Part shown: positions 33,171 to 45,477 of the stretch, piece after piece
How the letters are laid out: every line of letters starts with the position of its first letter
Numbering within the stretch: position 1 is the stretch's first letter
Assembly (NCBI RefSeq): GCF_000426365.1
Contig: NZ_AUFF01000006.1
Coordinates: forward strand, 1 to 64,000
Reading direction: 5' to 3'
DNA from: Arenimonas composti TR7-09 = DSM 18010
GTDB taxonomy: Bacteria > Pseudomonadota > Gammaproteobacteria > Xanthomonadales > Xanthomonadaceae
DNA length: 64,000 nt
Notes under the pieces: model-generated
Databases searched by the model: none
What the model was told of the DNA's origin: nothing
What the model saw: only the letters and a program-made list of their open reading frames with translations
Program-made: the position numbers and the translations under genes

Positions 33171-33198
33171 CTCGTTCCTCGTTCCTCGTTTCTCGTTC
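33171..33198 (-). repeat. Heptad repeat array after TonB-like lipoprotein gene
   Basis: Four units: CTCGTTC 33171-33177, CTCGTTC, CTCGTTT, CTCGTTC to 33198 (minus-strand GAACGAG/AAACGAG). It begins six bases after the stop codon of the gene at 33205 and reads in its sense direction. Confidence 0.8.
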
Positions 33199-33204
33199 CT
33201 CGCC

Positions 33205-34221
33205 TTACGGCCGGAAAGTGAAAGTGCGCTGCATCGTCGCCGGCGCGTCCATCGGCTCGAACTGCCAGCCCTTGACGGTGTTGATGACGCCGCGCTCGAA
33301 CTCGCCGCGCGGCTGCGCGCGGATCACGCGGACGTCGGTGACGCTGCCGTTGGCGGCGATGCTGATTTCGACGGTGACCTCGCCGGTGATGCCCGCGCGG
33401 ATCGCCGAACGCGGGTACTCCGGCTGCGGGGTGCGCACGCCGACCGGGGTCGTGCGGCGCGGGGCCGGGGTCGCGGCCGGAGCCGGCGGCGGCGTCGGGG
33501 TAGCGACGGTCGCCGGCGGCGGCGTCACCGGCGCCGGGGTCGGCTCGGGCGTCGGGGCCGGGGTCGGTTCCGGAGTGGGCGCCGGCGCCGGGGTGGCGGG
33601 GGCGGCGGCCGCAGCGGCGGCTTCGGCAGCGGCGCGGGCGGCGGCGGCTTCGGCGTCGCGGCGGCGCTGCTCCTCGCGGGCGGCTTCCTGGGCGACGCGG
33701 TCGGCGGCGGCGGCCTGACCCTTGGCGATCGAGTCCTTGATGCGCGGCAGCGCCGGCGCCTGCGGGTCGGTGTTCTCGATCAGGGTGCGCAGACGCTCGG
33801 CCTCGATGAAGTCCTCGCGGTTGATCGCCTGTTCGGCGGCGATGATCGCGTAGGGCATCAGGTCGATCAGGGCGCTCTCGGCCGAGGCGTCCGGGGTCGC
33901 GCTGCGCGACCGCAGCTTCAGGAAGTACTCCATCGCGTTGTCGCCGGCCGGGGCGTACAGACGCTGCTCGCGCAGGGCCTGGTTGCCGCGCTCGCGCAGC
34001 TCTTCCGGGCTCAGCGCGTCGAGGGCGGCGGCGGCTGCGGCGGCCGCTTCACGGGCAGCGATTTCCTCGGCGCTCGGACCCGCCGGGGCGGCGGCCGCGG
34101 GCGCACTATCGCCGTCGGCAGCCGGCTCGTCGCCGCCACCGCAGGCAGTCAGGCCCAGTCCCAGGCCCAGGACGATGGCCCAGCCGAGGACCCGTTTCGG
34201 TGCAGCGAGCGACGCATTCAT
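33205..34221 (-). CDS. Lipoprotein with C-terminal TonB domain
   Basis: 338 aa. The N-terminus has a lipobox (GLGLTACGGG). An Ala/Glu-rich helical region (about 50-75 and 165-210) and a Pro/Thr/Ala-rich linker (APTPEPTPAPTPEP) follow. The C-terminal about 85 residues are a TonB_C domain (PQPEYPRSAIRAGITGEVTVEISIAANGSVTDVRV ... TFTFRP). Typical TonB is anchored by an N-terminal inner-membrane helix; lipidation instead is unusual. It may sense or transmit at the inner face of the outer membrane, or the anchor may stay in the inner membrane. No exbBD is adjacent here. Confidence 0.82.
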   Translation of the reverse strand: MNASLAAPKRVLGWAIVLGLGLGLTACGGGDEPAADGDSAPAAAAPAGPSAEEIAAREAAAAAAAALDALSPEELRERGNQALREQRLYAPAGDNAMEYFLKLRSRSATPDASAESALIDLMPYAIIAAEQAINREDFIEAERLRTLIENTDPQAPALPRIKDSIAKGQAAAADRVAQEAAREEQRRRDAEAAAARAAAEAAAAAAAPATPAPAPTPEPTPAPTPEPTPAPVTPPPATVATPTPPPAPAATPAPRRTTPVGVRTPQPEYPRSAIRAGITGEVTVEISIAANGSVTDVRVIRAQPRGEFERGVINTVKGWQFEPMDAPATMQRTFTFRP

Positions 34222-34317
34222 GGTTTTCCCCTGGGTAAACGATGCATGACCTTCAGCACACTAGGACTTGGCCGTATTGTCAAGCAGATGCCGTCTCGGC
34301 TGCGACGTCCGACACAC

Positions 34318-35658
34318 TTACTTGCCGATGCAGAAGCTGGCGAAGATGCGGCCCAGCAGGGCGTCGGCATCGACCCTGCCGGTGATCTCGCCGAGGGTGT
34401 CCTGGGCCAGCCGCAGTTCCTCCGCCGCCAGCTCGCCGGAACCTGCCGCGAGGTGGCCGGCGGCGGCGGCCAGACGCGCGCCGGTACGGGCCAGCGCGTC
34501 GAGATGGCGGGCGCGGGCACTGAAGCTGCCGTCACTGCCCTCGCCCAGGCCGGCGGCCTGGCGCAGGCGCGCCCGCAAAAGGTCCAGGCCGGCGCCGGCG
34601 CGCGCCGACAGCCACAGGTGCTCGCCGTCGTCGCGGGGTTCCGCGTGCGGTGCGACGCCGCTGAGATCGCACTTGTTGTGCAGCCACAGCACCGGCAAGC
34701 CGGTCGGTAGCGCGAGGTCGCCGTCGGCGACCGGTGCGGCCAGGCTGTCGTCGAGCACCGCCAGCACCAGGTCGGCGCGCTGCAGCTCGGCGCGGGCGCG
34801 GCGGATGCCCTCGGCCTCGACCTCCTCGGGGGTGTCACGCAGGCCGGCGGTGTCGACCAGGGTCAGTTCGATGCCGTCGACGGCGATGCGCTCGCGCAGC
34901 AGGTCGCGCGTCGTGCCGGCCACTGCGGTGACGATCGCGCGGTCCTCCCCGGCCAGCGCGTTGAGCAGCGAGGACTTGCCGGCATTCGGGGCGCCGGCGA
35001 TCACCACGTGGAGGCCGTCGACCAGGCGCTTGCCGCGTTCGGCCCCGGCATGCAGCGCGGCGAGTTCGGCGCGCAGGGTGGCGAGCCGCTCGCGCAGTTC
35101 CGGGGCGGCGAGGAAGTCGACTTCCTCTTCGGGGAAATCCAGCGCCGCCTCGATCCAGACGCGCAGCGCGGTCAGCGCCTCGACGAGGGCCTCGACCCGG
35201 CGCGAGAACACGCCGTCGAGCGAGCGGCGGGCGGCGCGTGCCGCGGCCTCGCTGCCGGCGGCAATCAGGTCGGCGACCGCCTCGGCCTGGGCCAGGTCCA
35301 GCCGGCCCTCGAGGAAGGCGCGTTCGGTGAATTCGCCCGGCCGCGCCGGCCGCGCACCGAGCTGCAGGCAGCGGCGCAGCAGCTGCGCAAGCAGCACCGG
35401 GCTGCCGTGGCCCTGCAGTTCGAGCACGTCCTCGCCGGTATACGAATGCGGCGCCGGGAAGAACAGCAGCAAGCCGTCGTCGATGACCTCGCCGTCGCCG
35501 TCGCGAAAGCGCGCCCAGTGCGCATGCCGCGGCCGCGGCGGCCGCCCCAGCAGGACGGCGGCGATGCCCGGGCAGGCCGGGCCGCTGAGGCGGACGATGC
35601 CGACGCCGGCGGCGCCGGCGGCGGTGGCGATCGCGGCGATGGTGTCGCGGTCCGACAT
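34318..35658 (-). CDS. mnmE: tRNA modification GTPase MnmE
   Basis: 446 aa. With MnmG it adds carboxymethylaminomethyl to wobble uridine 34 of tRNAs. The N-terminal tetrahydrofolate-binding domain, central helices and G domain are all present: [12 protein letters not shown] (G1), GTTRD (G2), DTAGLRDT (G3), NKCDL (G4). The C-terminal CIGK motif holds the catalytic Cys443. It follows yidC by 16 bases in the rpmH-rnpA-yidC-mnmE operon. Confidence 0.96.
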   Translation of the reverse strand: MSDRDTIAAIATAAGAAGVGIVRLSGPACPGIAAVLLGRPPRPRHAHWARFRDGDGEVIDDGLLLFFPAPHSYTGEDVLELQGHGSPVLLAQLLRRCLQLGARPARPGEFTERAFLEGRLDLAQAEAVADLIAAGSEAAARAARRSLDGVFSRRVEALVEALTALRVWIEAALDFPEEEVDFLAAPELRERLATLRAELAALHAGAERGKRLVDGLHVVIAGAPNAGKSSLLNALAGEDRAIVTAVAGTTRDLLRERIAVDGIELTLVDTAGLRDTPEEVEAEGIRRARAELQRADLVLAVLDDSLAAPVADGDLALPTGLPVLWLHNKCDLSGVAPHAEPRDDGEHLWLSARAGAGLDLLRARLRQAAGLGEGSDGSFSARARHLDALARTGARLAAAAGHLAAGSGELAAEELRLAQDTLGEITGRVDADALLGRIFASFCIGK

Positions 35659-35674
35659 CGCCGGCGGTCGCGGC

Positions 35675-37381
35675 TTACTTCGCGGCGGCCTTCGCCGGCG
35701 TGGCGCCGCCGTAGCGCCGCGTCATGATCCACTGCTGCAGCAGGCCGAGCAGGCCGTTGGTGCACCAGTACAGCACCAGGCCGGCCGGGAAGAAAGCCAT
35801 CACGACGCCGAACGCCAGCGGCATGAAGGTCATCATCTTCTTCTGCATCGGGTCCATGCCCGGCATCGGCGTCATCTTCTGGGTGAGGTACATCACCGCG
35901 AGGTTCAGCGCCGGCAGCACGTAGTACGGGTCGGGCGCGGTCAGGTTCTGGATCCAGCCGATCCACGGCGCCTGCCGCATCTCGACGCTCTCGAGCAGCA
36001 TGTAATAGAGCGCGATGAAGATCGGGAAGGTCACCAGGATCGGCACGCAGCCGCCGAGCGGATTGATCTTCTCCTTGCGGAACAGCTCCATCTGCGCCTG
36101 CGCGTACTTGTTGCGGTCGTCGCCGTAACGTTCCTTCAGCGCCTCGAGCCGCGGCTGGATCGCGCGCATGCGCGCCGCGCTCTTGTACTGCTTGGCGCTG
36201 ACCCACAGCAGCGCCAGCTTGATGATCACCACGGTCAGGATGATCGCCCAGCCCCAGTTGCCGGTCAGCTTGTGCAGCGGCGACAGCACGTAGTCGAACA
36301 TCGGCTGGGCGATGAAGGTGAAGATGCCGTAGTCCAGCGTCTTGTTCAGGCCCGGGGCGATCTGCTGCATCTGCTCCTGCAGTTTCGGGCCGACCCAGAT
36401 CCGCACCTCGCGGGTGAGCTCGGAACCCGGCGCGACCTCGAACGCGGCGCCGATGCCGCGCACCTGGTAGCGCTGGTTGCCGGCGAGCGCCTGCATCGTG
36501 AACTTCTGCGGCTCGTCGGTCGCCGGGATCCAGGCCACCGCGAAGTGGTGCTGCAGCATGCCGATCCAGCCGCCGGTGGCGTCGCGGCTCAGCGCGCCGT
36601 CGTCGATCAGGTCCTCGGTCTTGACCTTCTCGAACTTCTCGATCGGGTCGTACCAGGCGGCGCCGACGAAGCTGTAGGTCTCGGGATTGGTGAAGCTGTA
36701 GCCGCCCGAGCCCTGGATGGCCCGCTGCAGCTGGGTGTAGCCGAAGCCGCGCCACGGCGCGGCGCCGCGGTTGGCGATCTCGTGGCGGACGGTGACCGCG
36801 TAGGAGCCGCGGCTCAGCACGAACACCTTGCGCACGCTCAGGCCGGTGGCCGGGTCGGTCCACAGCAGCGGCACCTCGAGGCTGTCGGCACCGTCGGCGA
36901 GACGGAACGCGGTCTGGCCGCCTTCGACCTGGAACAGCGCCTCGTGGGTCGGGGCAGCGCCGCCGCCGACCGCGGCCAGGCCGCTGTGCGCGACCGACCA
37001 GGTACGCGGCTGGCCGCTCAGCAGCTGCACGCGGACGTCCGGGGTTTCCTTCTTCACCGGGTACTGCAGCAGCTCGGCGCCGACCAGGGTGCCGCCGCGG
37101 GTGTCGATGCGCAGGTCGAGCACGTCGGAGGCGACGCTGATCGTCCGCGCGTTCGTCTCGACCACGACCGGGGCCGGCGCGGCTTCCGGCAGCGGGCCGG
37201 TGCTCGGCGCGGTCGGCGGCGCGGAGCCGTCGTCGGCGAGGACCGGCGGCGCATCCGCGGGGATCGCGGCGGCGGTCGGGTCGGCGGCGGGCACGACGGC
37301 GGTCGGCTCGTTCCAGCGCATGAACAGCAGCACGGCGACGGCGATCCACGCGAACAACAGGAAGGTACGGGTCTGGTTCAT
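35675..37381 (-). CDS. yidC: Membrane protein insertase YidC
   Basis: 568 aa. An N-terminal signal-anchor ([19 protein letters not shown]) precedes a large periplasmic beta-sandwich domain (about 60-340). The conserved insertase core of five helices follows, including the [21 protein letters not shown]-like block ([20 protein letters not shown]) and the C-terminal [16 protein letters not shown]. It inserts proteins into the inner membrane alone or with Sec. A yidD gene, often found between rnpA and yidC, is missing from the 49-bp spacer. Confidence 0.96.
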   Translation of the reverse strand: MNQTRTFLLFAWIAVAVLLFMRWNEPTAVVPAADPTAAAIPADAPPVLADDGSAPPTAPSTGPLPEAAPAPVVVETNARTISVASDVLDLRIDTRGGTLVGAELLQYPVKKETPDVRVQLLSGQPRTWSVAHSGLAAVGGGAAPTHEALFQVEGGQTAFRLADGADSLEVPLLWTDPATGLSVRKVFVLSRGSYAVTVRHEIANRGAAPWRGFGYTQLQRAIQGSGGYSFTNPETYSFVGAAWYDPIEKFEKVKTEDLIDDGALSRDATGGWIGMLQHHFAVAWIPATDEPQKFTMQALAGNQRYQVRGIGAAFEVAPGSELTREVRIWVGPKLQEQMQQIAPGLNKTLDYGIFTFIAQPMFDYVLSPLHKLTGNWGWAIILTVVIIKLALLWVSAKQYKSAARMRAIQPRLEALKERYGDDRNKYAQAQMELFRKEKINPLGGCVPILVTFPIFIALYYMLLESVEMRQAPWIGWIQNLTAPDPYYVLPALNLAVMYLTQKMTPMPGMDPMQKKMMTFMPLAFGVVMAFFPAGLVLYWCTNGLLGLLQQWIMTRRYGGATPAKAAAK

Positions 37382-37430
37382 GGGCAGGCGGCGCGGCAGC
37401 GGCGAAACGCCGGGCGGCGCGAGATCTCGG

Positions 37431-37865
37431 TCAGGATTCGGGAGCCGGAGGGGCGACGCCTTCCGGGGAGGCCGGCATTGTGCCGGGCGGGGGTACGGCC
37501 TTCAACGACCGCACCCGTGCCAGCAATTGCAGGAACTGGGCCCGCAGCTCGGCATTTTCCAGGGTACGGCTGCCCGGCTGGGCGATCAGTACGTAGTCGC
37601 CGCCCGGCAGGCCGGCGCGTTCGTGGCGGAAGGCGTCGCGCAGCACGCGCTTGATGCGGTTGCGGCCGACGGCGCGCTTGTCGACCTTTCTGGACACGGC
37701 GACGCCGAGCCGGGGCGGAGCCTCGGCCCGGGGCAGGGCGAACAGGCGGAGCTGCGGACTGTTGAAGCGTCGGCCGCCGTCGAAAACCGCCTTGAACTCG
37801 GCGGCGCTGCGCAGGCGCGCAGCGGGCGGGAACGAGCGGTCCGGGGCGGGCGGCGGCGTGGTCAC
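37431..37865 (-). CDS. rnpA: Ribonuclease P protein component
   Basis: 144 aa, a little longer than usual (about 120) because of Pro-rich ends. The signature RNR-type block is VGRNRIKRVLRDAFR, with PRLGVAVSRKVDKRAV ahead of it. It binds the RNase P RNA and helps process tRNA 5' ends. The start is a GTG at 37865, 39 bases after rpmH. A hairpin between them may uncouple expression of the abundant ribosomal protein from that of RnpA. Confidence 0.93.
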   Translation of the reverse strand: MTTPPPAPDRSFPPAARLRSAAEFKAVFDGGRRFNSPQLRLFALPRAEAPPRLGVAVSRKVDKRAVGRNRIKRVLRDAFRHERAGLPGGDYVLIAQPGSRTLENAELRAQFLQLLARVRSLKAVPPPGTMPASPEGVAPPAPES

Positions 37866-37879
37866 GTCCCGCGCGGTCG

Positions 37880-37897
37880 GCGCCGGCGAACCGGCGC
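37880..37897 (-). terminator. Hairpin between rpmH and rnpA
   Basis: GCGCCGG-CGAA-CCGGCGC forms a stable 7-bp stem with a CGAA loop, eight bases after the rpmH stop. It has no T-run; it may be an RNA-processing site or partial attenuator that keeps rpmH mRNA in excess. Confidence 0.5.
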
Positions 37898-37904
37898 CGG
37901 GAAA

Positions 37905-38045
37905 TCAGACGGCGAGGCGGGCACGACCCTTGGCGCGGCGGCGCGCCAGGATCTTGCGGCCGTCGGCGGTCTTCATGCGGGCGCGGAAACCGTGGTCGCG
38001 CTTGCGCTTGAGGTTGCTGGGCTGGTAGGTGCGCTTGGTGGCCAT
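37905..38045 (-). CDS. rpmH: 50S ribosomal protein L34
   Basis: 46 aa, beginning [20 protein letters not shown] and ending [12 protein letters not shown], the full L34 sequence. It lies 172 bp from the dnaA start and is divergent from it, the classical rpmH/dnaA arrangement. First gene of the rpmH-rnpA-yidC-mnmE operon. Confidence 0.97.
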   Translation of the reverse strand: MATKRTYQPSNLKRKRDHGFRARMKTADGRKILARRRAKGRARLAV

Positions 38046-38144
38046 GGCGGCAAGGGATTCTTGGGCGGAAAGACCGGCGACTATAGCCGTCGCGGCGGCG
38101 GGCGGTCAAGCCGGATTCGCGTGGCAGGCCCGGGGCGGCGGCGC

Positions 38145-38174
38145 TAGACTGCCCGTCCCCGAAACTTATCCACA
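38145..38174 (+). promoter_or_regulatory. dnaA promoter -10 element and DnaA box
   Basis: TAGACT (38145-38150) is a likely -10. Downstream, TTATCCACA at 38166-38174 is a perfect DnaA box, within the expected leader. Binding of DnaA there would repress its own gene. Confidence 0.75.
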
Positions 38175-38217
38175 GCGCCCGTCCGCGAGCGCTGCGGGCT
38201 GGAATGCCACTTTGAAC

Positions 38218-39537
38218 ATGGATGCTGCCTGGCCGCGCTGCCTGGAACGCCTCGAATCCGAACTGCCGGCGGACGAGGTCCACACCTGGCTGCGACCGCT
38301 GCAGGCCGAGGCCCTGGCCGACGGTCTGACCCTCTACGCCCCGAACGAATTCGTCGTCGACCGGGTCCGCGAGCACTACCTGGCGCGGATCCGCGAGCTG
38401 GTGGCGCATTTCGCCGGCGGCCCGGCGGCGGTCGCGGTCGCGGTGGGCTCGATCCGCCGCCCGGACGCGCCCGTCGCGAGCCCGGCCACTGCCGCGGCGC
38501 GGCCGGTGGTCGAGTTCGCGGGCAACCTGGACCCGCACTACACCTTCGAGAACTTCGTCGAGGGCCGCAGCAACCAGCTCGGCCGCGCCGCCGCGCTGCA
38601 GGTCGCGCAGAACCCCGGCAAGGCCTACAACCCGCTGCTGCTATACGGCGGCTCGGGCCTGGGCAAGACCCACCTGATGTACGCCGCCGGCAACCTGATG
38701 CGGAAGAACAACCCCGGCATGCGCGTGCTCTACCTGCGCTCGGAGCAGTTCTTCAGCGCGATGATGAAGTCGCTGCAGGAACGCTCGATGGACCAGTTCA
38801 AGCGGCAGTTCCAGCAGGTCGACGCGCTGCTGATCGACGACATCCAGTTCTTCGCCGGCAAGAACACCACGCAGGAGGAGTTCTTCCACACCTTCAATGC
38901 GCTGTTCGACGGCAAGCAGCAGATCATCCTGACCTGCGACCGCTACCCGCGCGAGGTCGAGAACCTGGAGACGCGGCTGAAGACGCGGCTGACCTGGGGC
39001 CTGAGCGTGGCGATCGAGCCGCCGGACTTCGAGACCCGCGCCGCGATCATCGCCGCCAAGGCGATCGAGCGCGGCATCGCGCTGCCGGACGACGTCGCCT
39101 ACCTGATGGCCAAGCGGATGCGCTCGAACGTGCGCGACCTCGAGGGCGCGCTGAACACGCTGGCCGCGCGCTCGAACTTCATGGCCAGGCCGATCACCGT
39201 CGAGTTCGCGCAGGAGACCCTGCGCGACCTGCTGCGCGCCCAGCAGCAGGCGGTGTCGATCAGCAACATCCAGAAGACCGTGGCAGACTACTATCAGCTG
39301 CGAATCCAGGACCTGTTGTCGAAGCGGCGGACGCGTTCTCTGGCGCGGCCGCGGCAGATGGCGATGGCGCTCAGCAAGGAACTGACCGAGCACAGCCTGC
39401 CCGAAATCGGCGATGCCTTCGGTGGCCGCGACCACACCACCGTGATGCACGCCTGCAAGGTCATGCGCGAACTGCGCGAGACCGACGGCCGGCTGCGCGA
39501 GGACTGGGACAAGCTGCTGCGCAAGCTCAGCGAGTGA
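38218..39537 (+). CDS. dnaA: Chromosomal replication initiator DnaA
   Basis: 439 aa. Domain I (1-80) and a very short domain II lead to the AAA+ domain with Walker [13 protein letters not shown] (144-152), Walker [10 protein letters not shown] and sensor regions. Domain IV has the DnaA-box binding signature [16 protein letters not shown] at 38218 gives the family-typical [17 protein letters not shown]. The gene begins the dnaA-dnaN-recF-gyrB cluster. DnaA boxes lie on both sides of it. Confidence 0.98.
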   Translation: MDAAWPRCLERLESELPADEVHTWLRPLQAEALADGLTLYAPNEFVVDRVREHYLARIRELVAHFAGGPAAVAVAVGSIRRPDAPVASPATAAARPVVEFAGNLDPHYTFENFVEGRSNQLGRAAALQVAQNPGKAYNPLLLYGGSGLGKTHLMYAAGNLMRKNNPGMRVLYLRSEQFFSAMMKSLQERSMDQFKRQFQQVDALLIDDIQFFAGKNTTQEEFFHTFNALFDGKQQIILTCDRYPREVENLETRLKTRLTWGLSVAIEPPDFETRAAIIAAKAIERGIALPDDVAYLMAKRMRSNVRDLEGALNTLAARSNFMARPITVEFAQETLRDLLRAQQQAVSISNIQKTVADYYQLRIQDLLSKRRTRSLARPRQMAMALSKELTEHSLPEIGDAFGGRDHTTVMHACKVMRELRETDGRLREDWDKLLRKLSE

Positions 39538-39750
39538 TTCCTGGGGGCGGGCTGTGGACAAGTTGGGGAGCGAATCCGGTGCCCGGATTTGTCCACAGCT
39601 TGTCCCACCGTCACGGGGGCTTCACCCACAGCTTGGACGAGTCGATTTTTTGCTTTCGAATCAAGTGGTTGGACCAGTTGTCCCGGGAAATTCCGGACTC
39701 TACCGCCACCAGTTTTTGATCTATCCACTTTCTGGAGCTTGGGGACCCGC
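39538..39750. other. Probable origin of replication (oriC) between dnaA and dnaN
   Basis: This non-coding stretch carries DnaA boxes in both orientations: TGTGGACAA at 39553-39561 (inverted), TTGTCCACA at 39589-39597, TCACCCACA at 39622-39630 (one mismatch class) and CTATCCACT at 39721-39729 (weak). An AT-rich patch (GATTTTTTGCTTTCGAATCA, 39643-39662) could be the unwinding element. Related Xanthomonadales have oriC in this interval. Confidence 0.85.
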
Positions 39751-40851
39751 ATGCGTTTCAGCCTGACGCGAGAAGTACTGCTCAAACCGCTGCAGCAGGT
39801 CGTCAATGTGGTCGAGCGGCGGCAGACGCTGCCGGTGCTGGCGAACCTGCTGGTCAATGTCGACGGCAACCGCCTGTCGATGACCGGCACCGACCTCGAA
39901 GTCGAAATGGTCGCCCGCGCCGACGTCGACGACGCCCAGCCCGGCGAAACCACGATTCCGGCGCGCAAGCTGTTCGAAATCGTCCGCGCCCTGCCCGACG
40001 GCTCGAAGGTCACTCTCAGCCAGTCCGGCGAGAAGGTCACCGTCCAGGCCGGCCGCAGCCGCTTCACCCTGGCCACCCTGCCCGCCAACGACTTCCCGGC
40101 CGTCGAGGACGTGGAACCGGTCGAGCGCATCCGGGTGCAGGAAGGGGCCCTGAAGGAGCTGATCGAGCGCACCGCGTTCGCGATGGCGCAGCAGGACGTC
40201 CGCTACTATCTCAACGGCCTGCTGCTGGACCTGCGCGAGGACTCGCTGCGCTGCGTCGCCACCGATGGGCATCGCCTGGCGCTCTGCGAGGCGCCGCTGC
40301 CGGCCGGCGCCCAGACCCGCAAGCAGATCATCGTCCCGCGCAAGGGCGTGCTCGAGCTGCAGCGCCTGCTCGAGGGTGGCGACCGCGAGATCGAGCTCGA
40401 GATCGGGCGCAACCACGTGCGGATGCGCCGCGAGGACGTCACCTTCACCTCGAAGCTGATCGACGGCCGCTTCCCCGACTACGACGCGGTGATTCCGATC
40501 GGCGCCGACAAGGAAGTGAAGGTCGACCGCGAGGCCCTGCGGGCCGCCCTGCAGCGCGCCGCGATCCTGTCGAACGAGAAATACCGCGGCGTGAAGCTGG
40601 AGATCAGCCCGGGCCAGCTGAAGATCGTCGCCCACAACCCGGAACAGGAAGAGGCCCAGGAAGAGGTCGAGGCGGAAACCCGCGTCGACGGCCTCGGCAT
40701 CGGCTTCAACGTGACCTACCTGCTCGACGCGCTCGGCGCCTTGCGCGAGGACATGGTGATCATCAACCTCCGCGACGCCAATTCGTCGGCCCTGGTCCGC
40801 GAGGGCAGCCATGAACGCAGCCGCCACGTGGTGATGCCGCTGCGCCTGTGA
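39751..40851 (+). CDS. dnaN: DNA polymerase III beta sliding clamp
   Basis: 366 aa, three repeated clamp domains, starting MRFSLTREVLLKPLQQVVNV and ending SSALVREGSHERSRHVVMPLRL (the MPLRL/MPMRL end that lies at the clamp groove). It encircles DNA and tethers polymerases. The ATG lies downstream of the oriC boxes. A hairpin with a short T-run lies between dnaN and recF. Confidence 0.97.
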   Translation: MRFSLTREVLLKPLQQVVNVVERRQTLPVLANLLVNVDGNRLSMTGTDLEVEMVARADVDDAQPGETTIPARKLFEIVRALPDGSKVTLSQSGEKVTVQAGRSRFTLATLPANDFPAVEDVEPVERIRVQEGALKELIERTAFAMAQQDVRYYLNGLLLDLREDSLRCVATDGHRLALCEAPLPAGAQTRKQIIVPRKGVLELQRLLEGGDREIELEIGRNHVRMRREDVTFTSKLIDGRFPDYDAVIPIGADKEVKVDREALRAALQRAAILSNEKYRGVKLEISPGQLKIVAHNPEQEEAQEEVEAETRVDGLGIGFNVTYLLDALGALREDMVIINLRDANSSALVREGSHERSRHVVMPLRL

Positions 40852-40874
40852 CCGCAACGGTTTCCGCGTTTCCC

Positions 40875-40907
40875 CGCCGCCCGGTTCACGCCGGGCGGCG
40901 TCGTTTT
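40875..40907 (+). terminator. Terminator-like hairpin between dnaN and recF
   Basis: CGCCGCCCGG (40875-40884) pairs with CCGGGCGGCG (40891-40900) around a TTCACG loop and is followed by TCGTTTT. It could reduce transcription of recF and gyrB relative to dnaN. Confidence 0.65.
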
Positions 40908-40924
40908 GGGCGAAGCTCGCCGCG

Positions 40925-42004
40925 ATGCAGCTGACCCGTCTCGACATCGCCCACCTGCGGATCCTCGAACAGGTCCGCTTCTGCCCCGCTCCCGGCCTGA
41001 ATCTGGTGACCGGCGGCAATGGCGCCGGCAAGACCAGCCTGATCGAGGCCGTGCACCTGCTCGGCTACGGCCGCTCCTTCCGTGGCCGCGTCCGCGACGG
41101 CCTGATCCGCAGTGGCCAGCCGCATCTGGAGCTGTACGCCGAATGGCAGGACGTCTGTGCCCGCGCCCGCCGCGCCGGCCTGCGGCATACCGGCGGGGGC
41201 TGGGAGGCGCGCATCGATGGAGCCCCCGCGCCCAGCCTGACCGAGCTGTGCGCCGAGATCGCCGTCGTGACCTTCGAGCCCGGCAGCCACGAGCTGATCG
41301 GTGGCGGCGCCGAGAACCGCCGTCGCTTCCTCGACTGGGCCTTGTTCCACGTGGAACCGGAGTTTCTGCCGGTGTGGCGGCGCTACGCCCGCGCACTCAA
41401 ACAGCGGAACGCGCTGCTGAAGCGCCAGCCGGCGCCGTCGGCGCTCGATCCCTGGGACCGCGAACTGGCCGAAGCCGGTGAGGCCCTGACCCGGATGCGC
41501 GACGGCTACCTGCGCCGGCTCGAACCCGTGCTCGTCGCGACAGCCGCGGAGTTCCTGCCTGAACTCGGTGCCGCCGGCTTGCGTTTCCTGCCCGGCTGGC
41601 GCCGCGAGGAGCAGCGCCTGGCCGACGCACTGCTGCTGGCCCGCGAGCGCGACCTCGCCAGCGGCCATACCGCGGTCGGGCCGCATCGCGCCGACTGGCA
41701 GGTCGACTATCTGGCCCTGCCGGGGCGCGAGGCCCTGTCACGTGGCCAGGAGAAGCTGACCGCCCTCGCCTGCGTGCTCGCCCAGGCACGCGCCTTCGCC
41801 GACGACCGGGGCGAATGGCCGCTGGTGTGCCTGGACGATCTGGCTTCCGAGCTCGACCGCCCGCACCAGGAGCAGGCGCTGACCGCGATCCTGGCCTCCG
41901 GCGCCCAGGTGCTCCTGACTGCAACCGACGCCGGTACCCTTCCGCCGGCACTGCAGCCCGAACGCCGGTTCCACGTGGAACGTGGTGTCCTCCGCGAAGT
42001 CTGA
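40925..42004 (+). CDS. recF: DNA replication and repair protein RecF
   Basis: 359 aa, SMC-like ABC ATPase that loads RecA at gaps. Walker A is GGNGAGKTSLIEAV, the signature region is REALSRGQEKLTALACVL and Walker B is LVCLDDLASELD. The start MQLTRLDIAHLRILEQV is typical. It is in the dnaA cluster, 73 bases after dnaN. The TGA stop is followed by a 175-bp spacer to gyrB. Confidence 0.95.
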   Translation: MQLTRLDIAHLRILEQVRFCPAPGLNLVTGGNGAGKTSLIEAVHLLGYGRSFRGRVRDGLIRSGQPHLELYAEWQDVCARARRAGLRHTGGGWEARIDGAPAPSLTELCAEIAVVTFEPGSHELIGGGAENRRRFLDWALFHVEPEFLPVWRRYARALKQRNALLKRQPAPSALDPWDRELAEAGEALTRMRDGYLRRLEPVLVATAAEFLPELGAAGLRFLPGWRREEQRLADALLLARERDLASGHTAVGPHRADWQVDYLALPGREALSRGQEKLTALACVLAQARAFADDRGEWPLVCLDDLASELDRPHQEQALTAILASGAQVLLTATDAGTLPPALQPERRFHVERGVLREV

Positions 42005-42053
42005 CCGGCGTCGCCGGCCTGGCCGGCACCTCCCCGCTCCGCGCCACCACTAG

Positions 42054-45405
<3,352 letters not shown>

Positions 45406-45477
45406 GCCCGGGCTTACACTGGTGCGTCGCCTAAGGCGCGGCCGGACGGGGAGCCGGGCGCCACTACCGGGATCGCC

